Position numbers and translations under genes: made by a program. A DNA stretch of 64,000 nt from Cycas panzhihuaensis (lineage: Eukaryota; Cycadophyta): contig CM041465.1 of the NCBI GenBank assembly GCA_023213395.1, positions 198,221,741-198,285,740 of the forward strand. Direction: 5' to 3'. Position 1 is the first letter of the stretch. Each line of letters begins with the position of its first letter. Below the pieces are notes generated by a model. It was not told the origin of the DNA and did no database searches. It was given only the letters and a program-made list of their open reading frames with translations. Positions 12,680 through 24,526 of the stretch are shown here, piece by piece.

Positions 12680-12980
12680 ACATAAGAGGGATATTAAGAG
12701 AAAACCCCTTGATAATTTGATAGATGGTGATGCATCCTTAAACTTCATTGATATTGTGATAGCCAAATAACTAAATCTCTATATCAAACAAAAAACAAGG
12801 TTTAATTCTTCTTTCCCATGCCACTACTCCATCCATTGTGTAGGTATTATTCATAACCTTCAAGTCTAAGTTGGTGCTTATAAACTCAAGTCAAACTTTT
12901 ATGCTATATCCATTTGGGGATTATATTCCATCCTAGGGGTTTAATAGCTCCAAATGTTAGGAACTTATAGTACTAATAAC
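12680..12980 (+). pseudogene. G2 aspartic protease, degraded
   Basis: The protease cuts the Gag-Pol polyprotein. The frame reads 'LIDGDASLNFIDIVIAK' at about 12716-12766, matching the family active-site segment (LIDSGATHNFI), with Gly-Asp-Ala replacing Ser-Gly-Ala after the Asp. It is followed by a Leu-Asn-Leu-Tyr segment, as expected for the flap region. Confidence 0.65.
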
Positions 12981-13239
12981 TCCCTCAACAACCCATTTAT
13001 AATGTGTAAAGATCACTATGGCTAAACACATAAACTCTATGACCTCTAATCCTCATCTAATAAAATCATTTCTCACAAGAAACTGAGTAAGAAGATTAAT
13101 GGGAGCATCAAATATATTATCTATATTAACAACATTTAATCGTAGCCTAAGGTCATCTCTGACATCCATTCCATTCTCACCAAAAGAACTCTTATCCATA
13201 TTAGGACTTCCAAAAGAATTAGATCAAATTCATTGTTAA

Positions 13240-13900
13240 CAAACTTATAGATATAGGAATCATATAGTTAAGTGAAAGCCCCTATATAACCCCCTTTATG
13301 CTAATTCAGAAAAAAGATGGTACTTTCTAACTTTGTGTTGACTATAGGACACTCAATAAGTTAACTATCAAGAATAAGTTCTCCACCTCCAAGATTAATG
13401 ATATGCTAGATGAAATTCATAATGTTATGATATTTTCTAAATTAGACTCGAAATCTGGTTATTACCAAATACCGATAGCCCTTGAAGATATGCACAAAAT
13501 AACTTTTTAAACTCATATGTCCACTTTGAATTTCAAGTTATACCATTTGGGCTTTGTAATGCTCTAGCCACCTTTCAAGACCTAATGAATAAAATTTTTT
13601 CTCCTTATTATTAAAATTCCACCATCATCTTCATTGATAACATATTAATTTATAGTAGTAATGTCCCCCTATATCTCTAATATTTAGAAACTGCCCTTTA
13701 AGTCCTAGCTCAAGACTAGTTATATGCCAAGCTATCAAAGTGTGAATTTAGAAAAATGAAATTACAATACTTAGGTCATATCATTTCTATAACTAGAGTA
13801 TGATTGGAGCCTAATAAAATATCAATTATTATTTAGTGGGCCATCTTAAAGAACCTAACTCAATTATGGGCCTTCCTTAGATTGCCTAGTTTTTATCATT
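13240..13900 (+). pseudogene. G2 reverse transcriptase, degraded
   Basis: Clear gypsy RT in one frame: 'LIDIGII', 'SESPYITPFMLIQKKDGTF', 'LCVDYRTLNKLTIKNKFS', 'MLDEIHNVMIFSKLDSKSGYYQI', 'HKITF' then 'THMSTLNF', followed after a one-base shift by '[21 protein letters not shown]' and the catalytic loop as Phe-Ile-Asp-Asn (about 13630). The second catalytic Asp is thus Asn, a G-to-A change that would inactivate it. 'AKLSKCEF' and 'YLGHIIS' follow (13728-13786), as is standard for this family. Confidence 0.92.
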
Positions 13901-14610
13901 GCTTCATCAAAAGTTATGCATCTAAAGCTACCCCCTTGATAAACTTACTTTGTAAGGATTCTTTTCAATTATTGCCAAGTGTTGAGGATGCCTTCAAACT
14001 TTTGAAAGTATTCATGAAAACTACACAATTACTCTCTATCCCCAACTTTTCCCAACTATTCTAATTAGAATGTGATACATCTAATGTGTGGCTAGGGGTT
14101 GTCCTCATGAAAAATTTTCACCCCATCACATCAAAAGTTGGAAGCTTAAAGAACATGAGTGTTAACTCTCTACTTACAAAAAATAAATGAGATACATCTT
14201 GCATGCAATTGATAAGTGGTTCTAATATCTACTTGGCTCTAAGTTTACCATTTTAATGTACCATCATAGTCTTCATTGCTTACTACACCAATTAGTTTTA
14301 TCAAAAGAACAAGCCAAATGGGTTGATCAATTATAGGTCTTTGACTTTATCATCTCCTGAAAAAAGGGAAAGGATAATGTTGTCATAGATGCCCTTTCCT
14401 AACTCTTAGATTAACTTACCATCCAAGCCATCTCTATGCCCCACTCTTCTAGGCTCTACGACTTAGTTGAGGCCAATAAAGCCTAACCTAACTTTGTCAC
14501 CTAGGTTAATAAGTTTCAAAATCATAAATATTAGAGTTTATATAAGAATTGCCTTTTCTATTAGAACTACATCTTTTTACACCCTACCTTCCCATTTATT
14601 ACTTGCATCC
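13901..14610 (+). pseudogene. G2 connection and RNase H region, degraded
   Basis: A 60-codon open stretch (13882-14064) reads 'SFYHCFIKSYASKATPLINLL', matching the gypsy connection motif (YYRRFIKxFxxxAxPLTxLL), and ends near 'FELECDTSNVWLGVVL' (family: FxLECDASxxGIGAVL; the first Asp of the RNase H site is kept at about 14074). The remainder has many stops. Confidence 0.75.
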
Positions 14611-14629
14611 TATTTGAGTGCCAAAACAC

Positions 14630-15490
14630 CCCCCTTAGAGGCCACTTAGGATTTGAAAAGTCCTACTATTAAATTTGATTTAATTGTTACTAGCTTTGTA
14701 TGAAGTTCATTATCCTCACATATGTATTTGAATGTGATGCATGCTAGTGTAATAATATGGACACTAACGCCCAACCCATGCTACTTCAACCCTTAAAGGT
14801 CCCTTAGCGTAAATGACAAGACATTACCATGGACTTCATTATAAGACTCTCATTATTAGCTAGGTATGACTCCATTTGGGTGGTCATCATCAATTTATTA
14901 ACTAAATATACCCATTTTATCCCTATCCATACTACTTACAAAGCCTCCTATTTTGCTAAACTCTACATCCAAATCATCTTTTACCTCCATGGTTTCTCAT
15001 CAGCTATTGTATCTAATAGAGATCCTAAATTCACAAGCACCTTTTGGAAAGAACTCTTTTATGTATCAAGAACATCTCTCTATATGAGCTTCTCCTCTTA
15101 CCCTCAAACAAATGGGCAATCCAAAATTCTCAACAAAACCTTAGAAATATACCTACGCTACTTTGCCTTAGAATATCAATGTCAATAGACCTCTTGGCTA
15201 TCCTTAGTTGAGTATTGGTATAATTCCTCTTATAACTCTATAATTAGTATTACTCTATTGATGGCCCTCTATGGCTATATCCTGCACCATCCCACCATAC
15301 TTTAGCCATCAATCTCTACATTGTTAGGCATAAGAAATACTATAGGACATAGATAAATCCTTCACACCCTTAAACAAAACTTGGCCTATGTACAAAATCA
15401 AATGAAGTAGCTAATAAAGATCCATTACTTTGATCAATCATTTAAAGTAGGTGACCTAGCCTTCCTTTGCTTTTAAACTTATAAGAAAAG
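14630..15490 (+). pseudogene. G2 integrase with a 120-codon open stretch
   Basis: The zinc-finger region reads 'GHLGFEKS' and 'FECDAC-CNN' (14640-14756). 'DITMDFI' near 14820 leads into the core, which is open from 14829 to 15188: Asp of MDFI, 'VVIINLLTKYTHFIP' (family: VVVDRLTKxAHFIP), 'AIVSNRDPKFTSTFWKELF' (second Asp kept), then 'YPQTNGQSKILNKTLEIYLR'. In that last motif the catalytic Glu is Lys (aaa at 15123-15125). The C-terminal part continues with 'LAYVQNQMK' and 'FKVGDLAFL' (15382-15468), the basic DNA-binding end. Confidence 0.92.
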
Positions 15491-15875
15491 ATCTCTCTAT
15501 CATCATAAGTCCCACAAGTTAAGTCCCCACTATTATGACCACTATAAAATCACTCAATAAATTGGAGTAATTACTTATTCCCTTATCCTCCCCTCTAGGA
15601 CTAAGATCCATAACATCTTCCATATATCCTACCTAAGAAAACACTTGGGAAAGTCTGTCACACCCTAAATGACCCTTCCTACCCTCTAAGAAGAGGAGAT
15701 TCTTATAATTCCACCCATATGTATTCTGAATACCTAATACTCTCATCTCTAGAATAGAACTATCTTTGAGCATCTAGTGTAGTGGGCTAGTTGTGAAACT
15801 GAGGAGGCTACATGGGAATCTAAAGACTTTATCAAGTAACATTTGCATCTTCATCACTTTGAGGAATTAACATTT
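15491..15875 (+). pseudogene. G2 integrase tail with chromodomain remnant
   Basis: 'HKLSPHYYDHYKITQ-IGVITYSLILPS-TKIHNIFHISYLRKHLG' matches the gypsy GPF/Y region (KLxxRYYGPYxVxxxIGxVAYxLxLPxxxxIHxVFHVSxLKKxxG). About 15775-15845 reads 'EHLV-WASCETEEATWES' and 'DFI', the chromodomain signature (VxWxGxxxEEATWExxxxl). Known role: the chromodomain steers integration toward marked chromatin. Confidence 0.85.
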
Positions 15876-15889
15876 CAAAAGGGGAGACC
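15876..15889 (+). other. G2 polypurine tract
   Basis: The purine run aaaaggggagacc directly precedes the 3' LTR; this is where plus-strand DNA synthesis starts. Confidence 0.75.
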
Positions 15890-16262
15890 TATTATGTAAC
15901 CTTATAAAGTGAATAATACAAGCATCTAGCTATGTGGTTAAGGTGGTACAAGTTAATAATATTTATTGATAGGTGTACATGGGCCACATACCTCCACAAA
16001 TAGGATTGAAGCCCATACGACCCTCCAATAGGATGTTAGGAAATAATAGCCACTTCTATCTATTTAAGGTCATATATTTCTAAAAAGGGACTCATGTAAT
16101 AATCTCCTCCTGTGAGATTATACTTATATACATCTACTCTTTGGTGTCCATTAAGCTCTCTTGCACCCTAAATGTAACCTAAGCTATGTGCATTAATAAA
16201 AGAATCTATTTGTACTCTCTTATTACCTATTTGGAGTACAAATTATAGGTTAGATCATAACA
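15890..16262 (+). repeat. G2 3' LTR
   Basis: 373 bp, starts tattatgtaacc, ends gatcataaca, followed by the duplication tagat. It is the complete version of the LTR; the 5' copy has lost about 100 bp. Confidence 0.93.
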
Positions 16263-16267
16263 TAGAT

Positions 16268-16757
16268 CACCACAAGTATGACATATTTTTCACTTGTCTA
16301 TGCGTTAGAAGTAGTACTTCCATTAGAAATAGAGATCCCATCTCTAAGGGTATTAATGAAGGATTTTATCAATGAAGAATGACATTGTCAGGCCTACATC
16401 CTCAATTTAGAAGCCCTACATGAAGATCATCTTACTATATATAAAAGAAAAAAGGCTTTAAACTGAAAGATTATTAGGTCTATGATAAATATTTGAGGCC
16501 TCAAAAATTTACTCCATAGGATAAAGTTCTTAAGTTGGAATATCCGCATAATTGACTTCCAAAATTTACTCCTAAATAGCTAGGCCCATTTGTGGTTCTA
16601 TAGGATTTATTAAATGATGCATATCTAATTACAACCCTTAGGGCCTTAAATTTAAGAAATCTATAAATGGGCATTTTCTCAAAAAGTTTTTTAGTTGATA
16701 ATATCGCTACCTGCACTCCAAAATGAGCTTAAACTATGAGATGCTTTGTATGAGCTT
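16268..16757 (+). pseudogene. E1 integrase, 3' part
   Basis: With G2 and one tagat copy removed, the frame continues from 9817 without a shift into 'MTYFSLVYALEVVLPLEIEIPSLRVL' (in sequence at 16275-16354; family: MTPFSLVYGxEAVLPxEIExPSxRV). It continues with 'YDKYLRPQKFTP', 'KFTPK-LGPFVVL' and 'NDAYLIT', the C-terminal GPY region. Stops sit at Gln and Trp positions. Element A begins right after, at 16758. Confidence 0.9.
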
Positions 16758-17108
16758 TGTTGGGATAATGCCTAATGTTTCAAAGAATGTGCAACTATCC
16801 TTAGGCCCCCAAACAACACCTCAGGCTATCTATAACTATCATGCAACCACTTGGAGTTGTTAGAGCTGAAATATAGCTACCAAAGTTGAGTAAGGTATGC
16901 TAATTTAATAATTCATTTATTATTTTATTTATTTTTTTGAATTTTGGTTAAATGTTAGGTAAAGGCATTTGTCACCTACCCAAGATCTATATATTGATGG
17001 AATGCCTCCTTAGAGTTTTTAAATACTGCCATTTAATATATGAAGATTATTACCTTATGATGATGGATTAACCTTATGATCCTCCCACTCTACTTATCTA
17101 TGCCTTCA
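16758..17108 (+). repeat. A 5' LTR
   Basis: Matches 24527-24861, with shared blocks ttaataattcatttattatt and ccttatgatgatggattaa. A TATA-like tatatat sits at 16988-16994, at the same place in the 3' copy (24737-24743). Confidence 0.95.
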
Positions 17109-17110
17109 TT

Positions 17111-17122
17111 TGATATCAAAGC
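17111..17122 (+). other. A primer-binding site
   Basis: tgatatcaaagc, 2 bp after the LTR; it agrees with the initiator-Met site TGGTATCAGAGC at 10 of 12 bases. Confidence 0.8.
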
Positions 17123-20100
17123 ACATGGTTCAGCCCATGACACTTGAGTATTGCATTCTTTTCATTATTTTTCTTTATATTAAAGTTTATTATAAAGTTT
17201 ATCATTGGAATTTTAATACATATTAATGTGAGCGACCTCCATTTGATATACATATGCTCTATGTGATCTATTTGGATATTTAACTCTAAATCTTTTATAG
17301 TAAACTTAGTCATGTATAGCTATTAGTGATTTAGAAGGAAATAGGCTGGTATTTCAAGGATTATTTGTCATTTTTTAGTGGTTTTTAGTTCAGTTCTATG
17401 GATCAATAAGTAACCTAAACTTCAACACAGTTTAACTTCCAAATTAGTGGTCAAAACCCCTACAAGTGACTACTCATTTCAATCATAGCTGAGTCATCTT
17501 CTCAACAGAAGAATCCATTCAAGATTTTGTGCCTCCTTCATGGAGAAATCCTCCTCAAACTACTTATTATCACTTAGGTCTATAAAACCCCATAGCCATT
17601 TTTTTCCTCTCTTTGATTTTAATATTTTTATAAAAAATAAATAAATATAACTATTATATTTAGAGTCGTGCCCCTATTGAGAGCTCATTTAATTAATATT
17701 AATTCTATTTTATTACCTATGTATTTGTTGTTTATTTGCCCCTGCCAATATAATTTCTTAATTTTTAATATATTAAATTCATAATTTTTTTAAGTAATCT
17801 GGATCGATCTCCTCTAATAATTGATTTGGCTCTGGTCATCACTCATTTTTAATCAGATATGATCACATTTTATTATTCTTTAAGCTTAGATCTTGTCTCT
17901 GTACGACAACTAACTTCTAGACCTCATTACATCAATTTTTATATATTAAAAATTAGTTTTTTTGGTGATTTTGATCAATCCTTTAGTGTGGATCGATTAT
18001 ACCCTCATACACACTAATTTCAATTGTTCTTTTGCGGTTTTTTGATCATTTCTATGTGAAAATCTTGCTTTATTATACGTCGTTACCTCACACGTAGGTC
18101 ATTCTAATATATTTTATTTTTTTTATAAGGTTTTGAAGTGATTAAATCATATTTCATTAGTACTTGAAATCTAATACACATTTTACATTAGCCCCCTTTG
18201 CCATATTTTCTTAGTCATATTCAATCCCATATGACCGTGACCTTTTTGCTTTAAGGGCAAACTTAAAATTTTATAAGTTATTTTTTATAAATTTTTATTT
18301 TAAGAAGTTTAATTATATTTTATATATTTTGAAGTCCATTAGTCCCCTTGGGCTATTAATTGCTAGTCTTATTGGGTCTAACATGAACTTGATCTCATTT
18401 GTTAAGGGTCTAAAGAACTTTAATCATATTTTTCATTTTGATTTTTTCTCTAAAGGAGGGTAGTGTATGTTTTTTGCTGTAACTTAGCGTTGAGGAGTCA
18501 ATTTTATAATCTGTTAGATTCGTTGGATTCTTGACTCAGAGCCATATAGTCTAGTGTCCTTCTTTACTTAGTTTGAGCTAATTTTTATAGTGTCGATTAT
18601 GTCAAGGTTGACCTTTATTTATTGTGCATACTTCATTAGCCATAAACATGTCTATTCATAGCCTTTTTAATAACTTAACTTTTACAACTCTGTTTTTTAA
18701 ACCGTAAAAACCATCAAAAAGGATTTTCGGAGCTTTACACAGTGGAACTAGCTTCATCTCATTTTGACACTATTTTGTAGGTGTTTTAAGCTCCTCAAGT
18801 CAAGGCTCTGTTTCAGCCTTAATCATACATTTTTTATAATAGTTTTGAGCTAATTTTTTATATTAATTGAATATACTTGAGTCTTATTTGTATACTAATT
18901 AGTTATTAAAGATATTTATTAGATTTTATAAGCTTACAAAGTGATTTTTAGACTTTTAGCTCTAACTTTAACTTCTGAAGGATTAAGAGGCCTACTTGGA
19001 CCAATACAACAAATCAATACTTCTTACCTTGATTATTCTCTTTATCTAGCACTTTCATCTGAATTCAGAATATTTCATGAATATATTTGATCATTTTAAG
19101 TACTAAATCTTCATGAAAATTTTAAGGTTATACCTAGTTTACTTATAAACTTACAAAGGAGCTTCTCTCTATTTCATTCACATTATTACAAAGAATATTT
19201 GTAATGATCTTCATACATCTTAAAGTTTATTGGTTTATTAGTTAAAGAAGCTTTCTTATTTATCTTAAAGGTTTATTTTAAGCTTAAGAAGTGCATAGCA
19301 AGGGTATAGTTACAAGTCTCTTTTATTTATTTTATACATCAAATGTTTAATTAACATTCTTGGTTTAAGGGCATTCAAATATTGAAAGTTTCATTGATTC
19401 TTTGCATCACTTAAAGAAGGTGCATATAATATTCTTGTGTACTTTATATTCAAAGAGCATTTTAATTTAAGAGGCATTGGCTTGTATATTAGCATTCATA
19501 TTAGTTTATTAAGAAAGAATATCTTAATTATTTACTTCATTTTTTTTATAGTGAATTGATATAAAAGCATTGCTTATTATTTTCATTTAAAATATTTAGT
19601 TTTGCTTAAAGTTTCTTTCATTTTATTTCCTATTTTAAGAAAAACCTTTTATTATTTAAGTAAGACCATACCTAATATTATTTTTTCTCATATTAATAAA
19701 ATAATAACCTAAATCAACCACCTATTTTTCTAGCCTTGTAAGGGGAATGATTAGGACCACTACCACTACACATATATCTTTGGCCTACTAATATTAAATG
19801 CGGAACATCACTAGTTATTAGGTGTATTAGGTAGTACGCTAAGGTGTAGAACCTATCTCTTTTTTAGTGTTTAGAGACTAAGGCTAGACCTAGAGAGAGT
19901 CTGTGGCTTGGTTAGCAAAGCCATCACCACTAAATTTATTGCTAGGTATAAGACCAATGTAGGTGGACCAATAAATTAGGGGGGTCTAACCACCTTCTTA
20001 GTAGCCCATGTACTGAAGTATATTGAGCCTAGTACTCATGTATCAATATATTAGGTCCCTAGTTTACTACTTATGGGTAGGTGCCACTAGACATGATAGT

Positions 20101-20290
20101 AATTGAAAGTTTTCATTGGAGACATTTGGACTTAGAGCCTAAAAACCTTTGTAGAGACTAGGATACTTGATAGAAATTTTGAGAACTTTAAAACTTTATT
20201 TTTTGGGTTATTTTTTTTCAAACCTTAATTGGACATTATATTATTAAGAGTATTCTTATCAAAAGACTTATCAAAACTAGTTGAGACATA
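17123..20290 (+). other. A leader, about 3.2 kb without a gene
   Basis: Very AT-rich. Small open stretches show no domain. It is similar in parts to the leader of element C on the other strand (57497-60515), for example around 'catatgaccgtgacc' at 18228-18242, so the long leader belongs to the family and is not a later insertion. Confidence 0.7.
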
Positions 20291-21400
20291 ATGGCATCCA
20301 ACTTTGGTAATATGAATATCCCCAAATTCGATGCTTCTAACTTTCTGAATTATAGTAGGAGGATGAGACCCATCCTTGTAGCTAATAAAATGTGGGATAT
20401 TATGAGAACATGGTACACCAAATTAGGTCAAAACCCAATAGATCCTTAGAAGCTAGCCTATAAAACAAATGTTAAGAAAGATAATGAAGCACTTGTATTG
20501 ATATTTTGTGTACTTGAAGACCATATATTTCTAAGAGAGTGAATTAGTGACTTCGAAAGAGGTTTAGGACACTTTGCAATTAATCTATGAAGGGGTTACC
20601 TCATTAAAATTATAGACATTAAGAAGCAAGTTTGAAAATCTTAGGATGATGGTAAACAAATCTGTAACCAACTTATGACAAAAGTGTAAGAAATAGTCAA
20701 TTAGATGAGATCACTTAGGGATACTTTGATGGAATAAATAGTAGTCAAATAAATCTTGAGATGTGTTAGTACTATTAAAAGATTTGAAATGGTTGCTACT
20801 AGTATTAGTGTATCAAAGGACTTAATTGTATTAAAGATAGAGCAATTAAGTACCCTCTTGATGGCAATAGAGGAATAATAAAATACCAACGAATTTCTTG
20901 AATATGCTTTTTCTACTAAAGCAAGAATACAATCTAACTCACAAGTGGATACCTCCAAGACTAGAGATCAATCTCTAAAGGGATATAATAGGAACCCTAG
21001 ATAAGATGTACATTAAGAAAGACAACCTAAATATCAAGCTCCATACTAAAGAAGATAAGGAGCTAACCTAAGGAATACTAGCCATGATAGGCACTAAAGG
21101 CAAGAAAGAAATCAAAGGATAAGCAAGTGTTATCCAAATTGTCAAGGAGATATGCCATCTCAATGGACCAATCCTACTTATACAAATAATAGACAAAGGG
21201 AAACTCAAGCTCCATTCATGGAAAGGGGGAGACCATCTCATTTTGATAGGTACTATCCTCATAGCATAAGCCCAAGTTTTGGTAGATGAGATTCACCTTA
21301 TTGTACCTTTTACAATTGAGTTGGCCATAGATAAGATAAATGCTTTTCTAGACATGGTCTACCAAATAAAGGAAGTGCTAATATTGTTGTAGAAATAAGG
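20291..21400 (+). pseudogene. A gag, degraded
   Basis: Starts at ATG 20291, reading Met-Ala-Ser-Asn-Phe-Gly-Asn-Met then 'IPKFDASNFLNYSRRMRPIL', the copia gag N-terminal pattern (FxGxNYxxWxxxMxxxL). A CCHC-type zinc knuckle survives near 21299-21345 as Cys-Thr-Phe-Tyr-Asn-x-Val-Gly-His-Arg-x-Asp-Lys-Cys-Phe, with the spacing stretched relative to CX2CX4HX4C. Stops are frequent. Element C has the same start (57496). Confidence 0.8.
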
Positions 21401-21419
21401 GAAAATAATCACCTTTTTC

Positions 21420-22720
21420 TATCTAATTTCATTTCCTATGAAGAAAAATATAATAGTTGGTATATTAATTTAGGTTGTTTCACTCACATAACACACAAGG
21501 AGTGTCTATTCAATACTTTGGATAGAACCAAAAGGGGATCAATTATTTTTAGTGATGACATTTCTCATGAGTCTATTAGTAGAGGAAATATAGTGTTACA
21601 GATAGAATCAAGAAACTGTAGTACCTTGATGGTGTACTTTATATGTAAGCCCTTTAGAAAAACCTCCTATCTATAGGATAGATGATGGGCCAAGATTACA
21701 AGGTAATATTTGATAATAGAGAATGTATTATTAAAGACAAGAGATGAAACAACGTGATTATAGCCAAAGGAAAAATAACCAAGAAAAGACTCTTCAAACT
21801 AGTCCTTACTCCTAATAATTATGCCTTGAAAACATCAATAAAGCTTGATATTGACATGTGGCATAAGAGATTTATAGAGTTACATAAGTTTGGCATTGAT
21901 GAAGAGGATAGATATGATAGATGGGTTACCATATATTGATGTCGATAAAGGTATTTATGAAGGATGCTTTCTTGGGAAATAGCATAGGGAAAATTTTCTA
22001 GACAATAACTATAGAGCCATATGACCTCTCCAACTAGTTTATATAGATATTTGTGCTCCTATAGGTATTCCCTCATTAACAAGAGCTAGATATTTTATTA
22101 CATTCATTGATGATTTTATAAGGAAGACATGGGTTTATTTTCTTAAATTTAAATTAGATGTCTTTCAATACTTTGTCTACTTTAAAACCTATATAGAAAG
22201 ATAAAGTGGTTATAAAATCCTCTTTCTATGATCAGATAATGGGGGAGAGTTCATTTCAAACTATTTCGAAGCTTATTATGCTCATCATGGAATCAAAAGA
22301 TAACTTACAAACCCTTACACCCCCTAACAAAATAGTGTAGTAGAAAGAAAGAACCACAGTATAGTCAAAATGGTTAGGTATATGTTAAAAGACAAGAAAT
22401 TAGGACATGAATTTTGGGTTAAGGAAACTCACACAATTGTCTATTTAATCAATAGGTATACCACTAAATCCCTAAGATGGAAAACTCCTAAAGAAGCTTG
22501 GACCAGATACAAGCCTAATATCCATCACTTAAGAGTCTTTGGATGCATAACCCATGCATATATACTTGAACAAAGAAGATCCAAGCTAGATGGCCATAAC
22601 ATTAAATGCACATTCCTCAGGTACATTAATGCCTTAAAATCTTATAAAGACTATGATCCTAAATCTCAAAAGGTCATGGTAAGTCGAGATATTAAATTTT
22701 AAGAAGATGACTATTACTAC
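21420..22720 (+). pseudogene. A protease and integrase, degraded
   Basis: Protease region: 'WYINLGCFTHITHKECLF' (21459-21512), where the active D-S-G-A is degraded to Asn-Leu-Gly-Cys. GAG-pre-integrase: 'MWHKRFIELHKF'. Integrase core: 'ITFIDDFIRKTWVYFLK' (first Asp, about 22101), 'SDNGGEFISNYFEAYYAHHGIKR' (second Asp), then 'NSVVERKNHSIV' with the catalytic Glu kept. From 22370 to 22702 it is open over 110 codons, ending in 'LRVFGCITHAYI', 'RRSKLDGHNIKC' and 'KVMVSRDIKF', the standard copia integrase tail. Confidence 0.92.
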
Positions 22721-23860
22721 ATTGATGATATTCAAAACAAAAGGAGTGGTGTGATGATAAATCTTGATTCTACTAAGTCCAAATATATGCCACCTTGGCA
22801 TGAATCAAGATAAACAATTGATGTATCAAGTGGGGAGGGAACCTCTTCTCAACCTCCACCATAATACCTACCAAAATGGGTTTAAAGAAATCATAATATG
22901 GAAAACACCTTAGATAACAATTACAATCATAGATCTACTCATGTACATAGGGTAAATTTTTTCCTTTATGAGTCAACTTATGGAAACCCATAAGCCTCAA
23001 ACCTTTGATGAGGCTAATACATATGCTTCTTGGAGAAAGGAAATGGAAAGAAGAATATCACTCCATTATTAAGAATGATATTTAGGAATTGGTTGACTTA
23101 CCTCCAATAAAGGGCAATTGGTACCAAGCGGGTTTATAAAACTAAGTTTTATTTTAATGAATTAATCGACAAATATAAAGCTAGACTTATAGCTAAAGGC
23201 TATGCACAAAGATAAGGTATTGATTACAGTGAGACGTTTGCCTCTATTACATGAATAGAAATCGTACATATGATGATGAGCTTGGCAGTATAAATGGGAT
23301 GGAATGTTTACCAAATAGACATCAAAAGCACCTTCCTTAATGACTACATTAAAGAGGATATTTATGTCTCTCAACCCCTCAGTTTTGAAGTTAGGGGGTA
23401 AGAAGACAAAGTGTATAAACTTAAAAAAGCACTTTATAGTTTGAAGTAAGCACCCAAGGTTTGGAATTCCTGTATTAACAAATATTTTAGAGATCAAGGT
23501 TTTAAAAGGTCTCAATTAGACCCAAACTTGTATATCAAAAATAAGGGAGGGTATATTCTAATTGTAGTACTCTATGTAGGTGATCTTATCTACACTGGGA
23601 ATGCCCCCACCCTTTTATAAACCTTTAAGGAAATCGTGTGTAAAGAATTTAAAATGATAGATTTGTAATTAGTGTATTAGTTTTTAGGTTTGGAAGTATG
23701 GTAGGACAAAAATGGTATCTTCATCTCTCAAAGAAAATATACCTTTGACTTATTACAAAAGTTTAAAATAATCAATTGTAACCCTTTAGTAACTCTAGCT
23801 GAAATAGAAATCAAGCTATCCAAACTAGATGATTTCACATATGTTGATCTTATACTTTAT
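22721..23860 (+). pseudogene. A reverse transcriptase, degraded
   Basis: After a variable linker, the RT reads 'YKARLIAKGYAQ' then 'GIDYSETFAS', 'VYQIDIKSTFLNDYIKEDIYVSQP', 'DKVYKLKKALYSLK', 'LDPNLYIK' and the catalytic loop Leu-Tyr-Val-Gly-Asp-Leu-Ile (about 23570-23590), where the first Asp of YVDD is Gly. 'FLGLEVW' and 'FISQRKY' follow. Stops and gaps show it is dead. An antisense open stretch at 23162-23515 is its shadow. Confidence 0.92.
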
Positions 23861-24519
23861 AGATAGTTAATTGGTAGTTTGATTTACTTGACTTCTACTT
23901 GACCAAACATCATGCATTCAATCAATGTAGTATCTAGATTCATGTAAGACCTTAAGACTACTCATTGGCAAGTAGCCAAAAGGATTCTATGATAAAGGCA
24001 CTACAAAATATAGTTTATAGTATAAGGCTTCATCAAAATTTAGATTGATAGGATATACAAATTTAGATTAGGCAGGTGACATTGATGACATAAAATCTAC
24101 TTCAGGTTACACTTTTAGTATATGTTTAGTAGCCATAGCTTGGAGCACCAAAAAGAAAAATACATCCTCTTTATCTATAGCTAAAGTAGAATACAAAGTA
24201 GCAGTCTCTAGCACATGCAAAGCTCTACGATTAAGACAACTCTACAATATTTTCAGATTGAGCAAAGAGGACCAAATAAAATATGGTGTGATAATTAAAG
24301 TACTATTTAGATGACCTGGAATCCTATATTTCATAGCAGAACAAAGCACATAGAAACTCATCACTACTTCATTAGAAAATTAGTTCAAGCAGGTAAGATC
24401 GAATTGGCATATTATAGTATAGAAGATCAAATAACAAACATAATTACAAAGGCATTAGGAAAGATCAAATTTGATAAATTCAGGGATAAGCTTGGAGTTC
24501 TATGTAATGGCTATTATAG
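23861..24519 (+). pseudogene. A RNase H, degraded
   Basis: 'LIGSLIYLTST-PNIMHSINVVSRFM' (23870-23945) matches the copia RT/RNase H junction. The end of pol is open at 24311-24532, reading 'NPIFHSRTKHIETHHYFIRKLV' and 'DQITNIITKALGKIKFDKFRDKLGV', the conserved copia C-terminus. Confidence 0.9.
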
Positions 24520-24526
24520 GAGAGAA

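Larger units (their letters stand above)
9818..16262 (+). mobile_element. G2: Ty3/gypsy chromovirus nested in the E1 integrase
   Basis: 6445 bp flanked by the exact 5-bp duplication tagat (9813-9817 and 16263-16267). The LTRs are 271 and 373 bp and begin TATTATG/TATTACA (from TGTTATG) and end CATAACA, giving a terminal inverted repeat. An initiator-Met primer site follows the 5' LTR, and a purine tract precedes the 3' LTR. The internal order is gag, protease, RT, RNase H, integrase, then a chromodomain-like end ('EEATWES'), which places it among chromoviruses. Short LTRs and total size would suit the Reina group, but this is only a suggestion. Confidence 0.95.

Noticed and set aside
23162-23515. 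117-codon - strand open frame in A, and its counterpart 54272-54625 (+) in C
   Set aside because: These are antisense shadows of the RT in both elements. That both are open reflects the same codon use in related RTs, not a gene.
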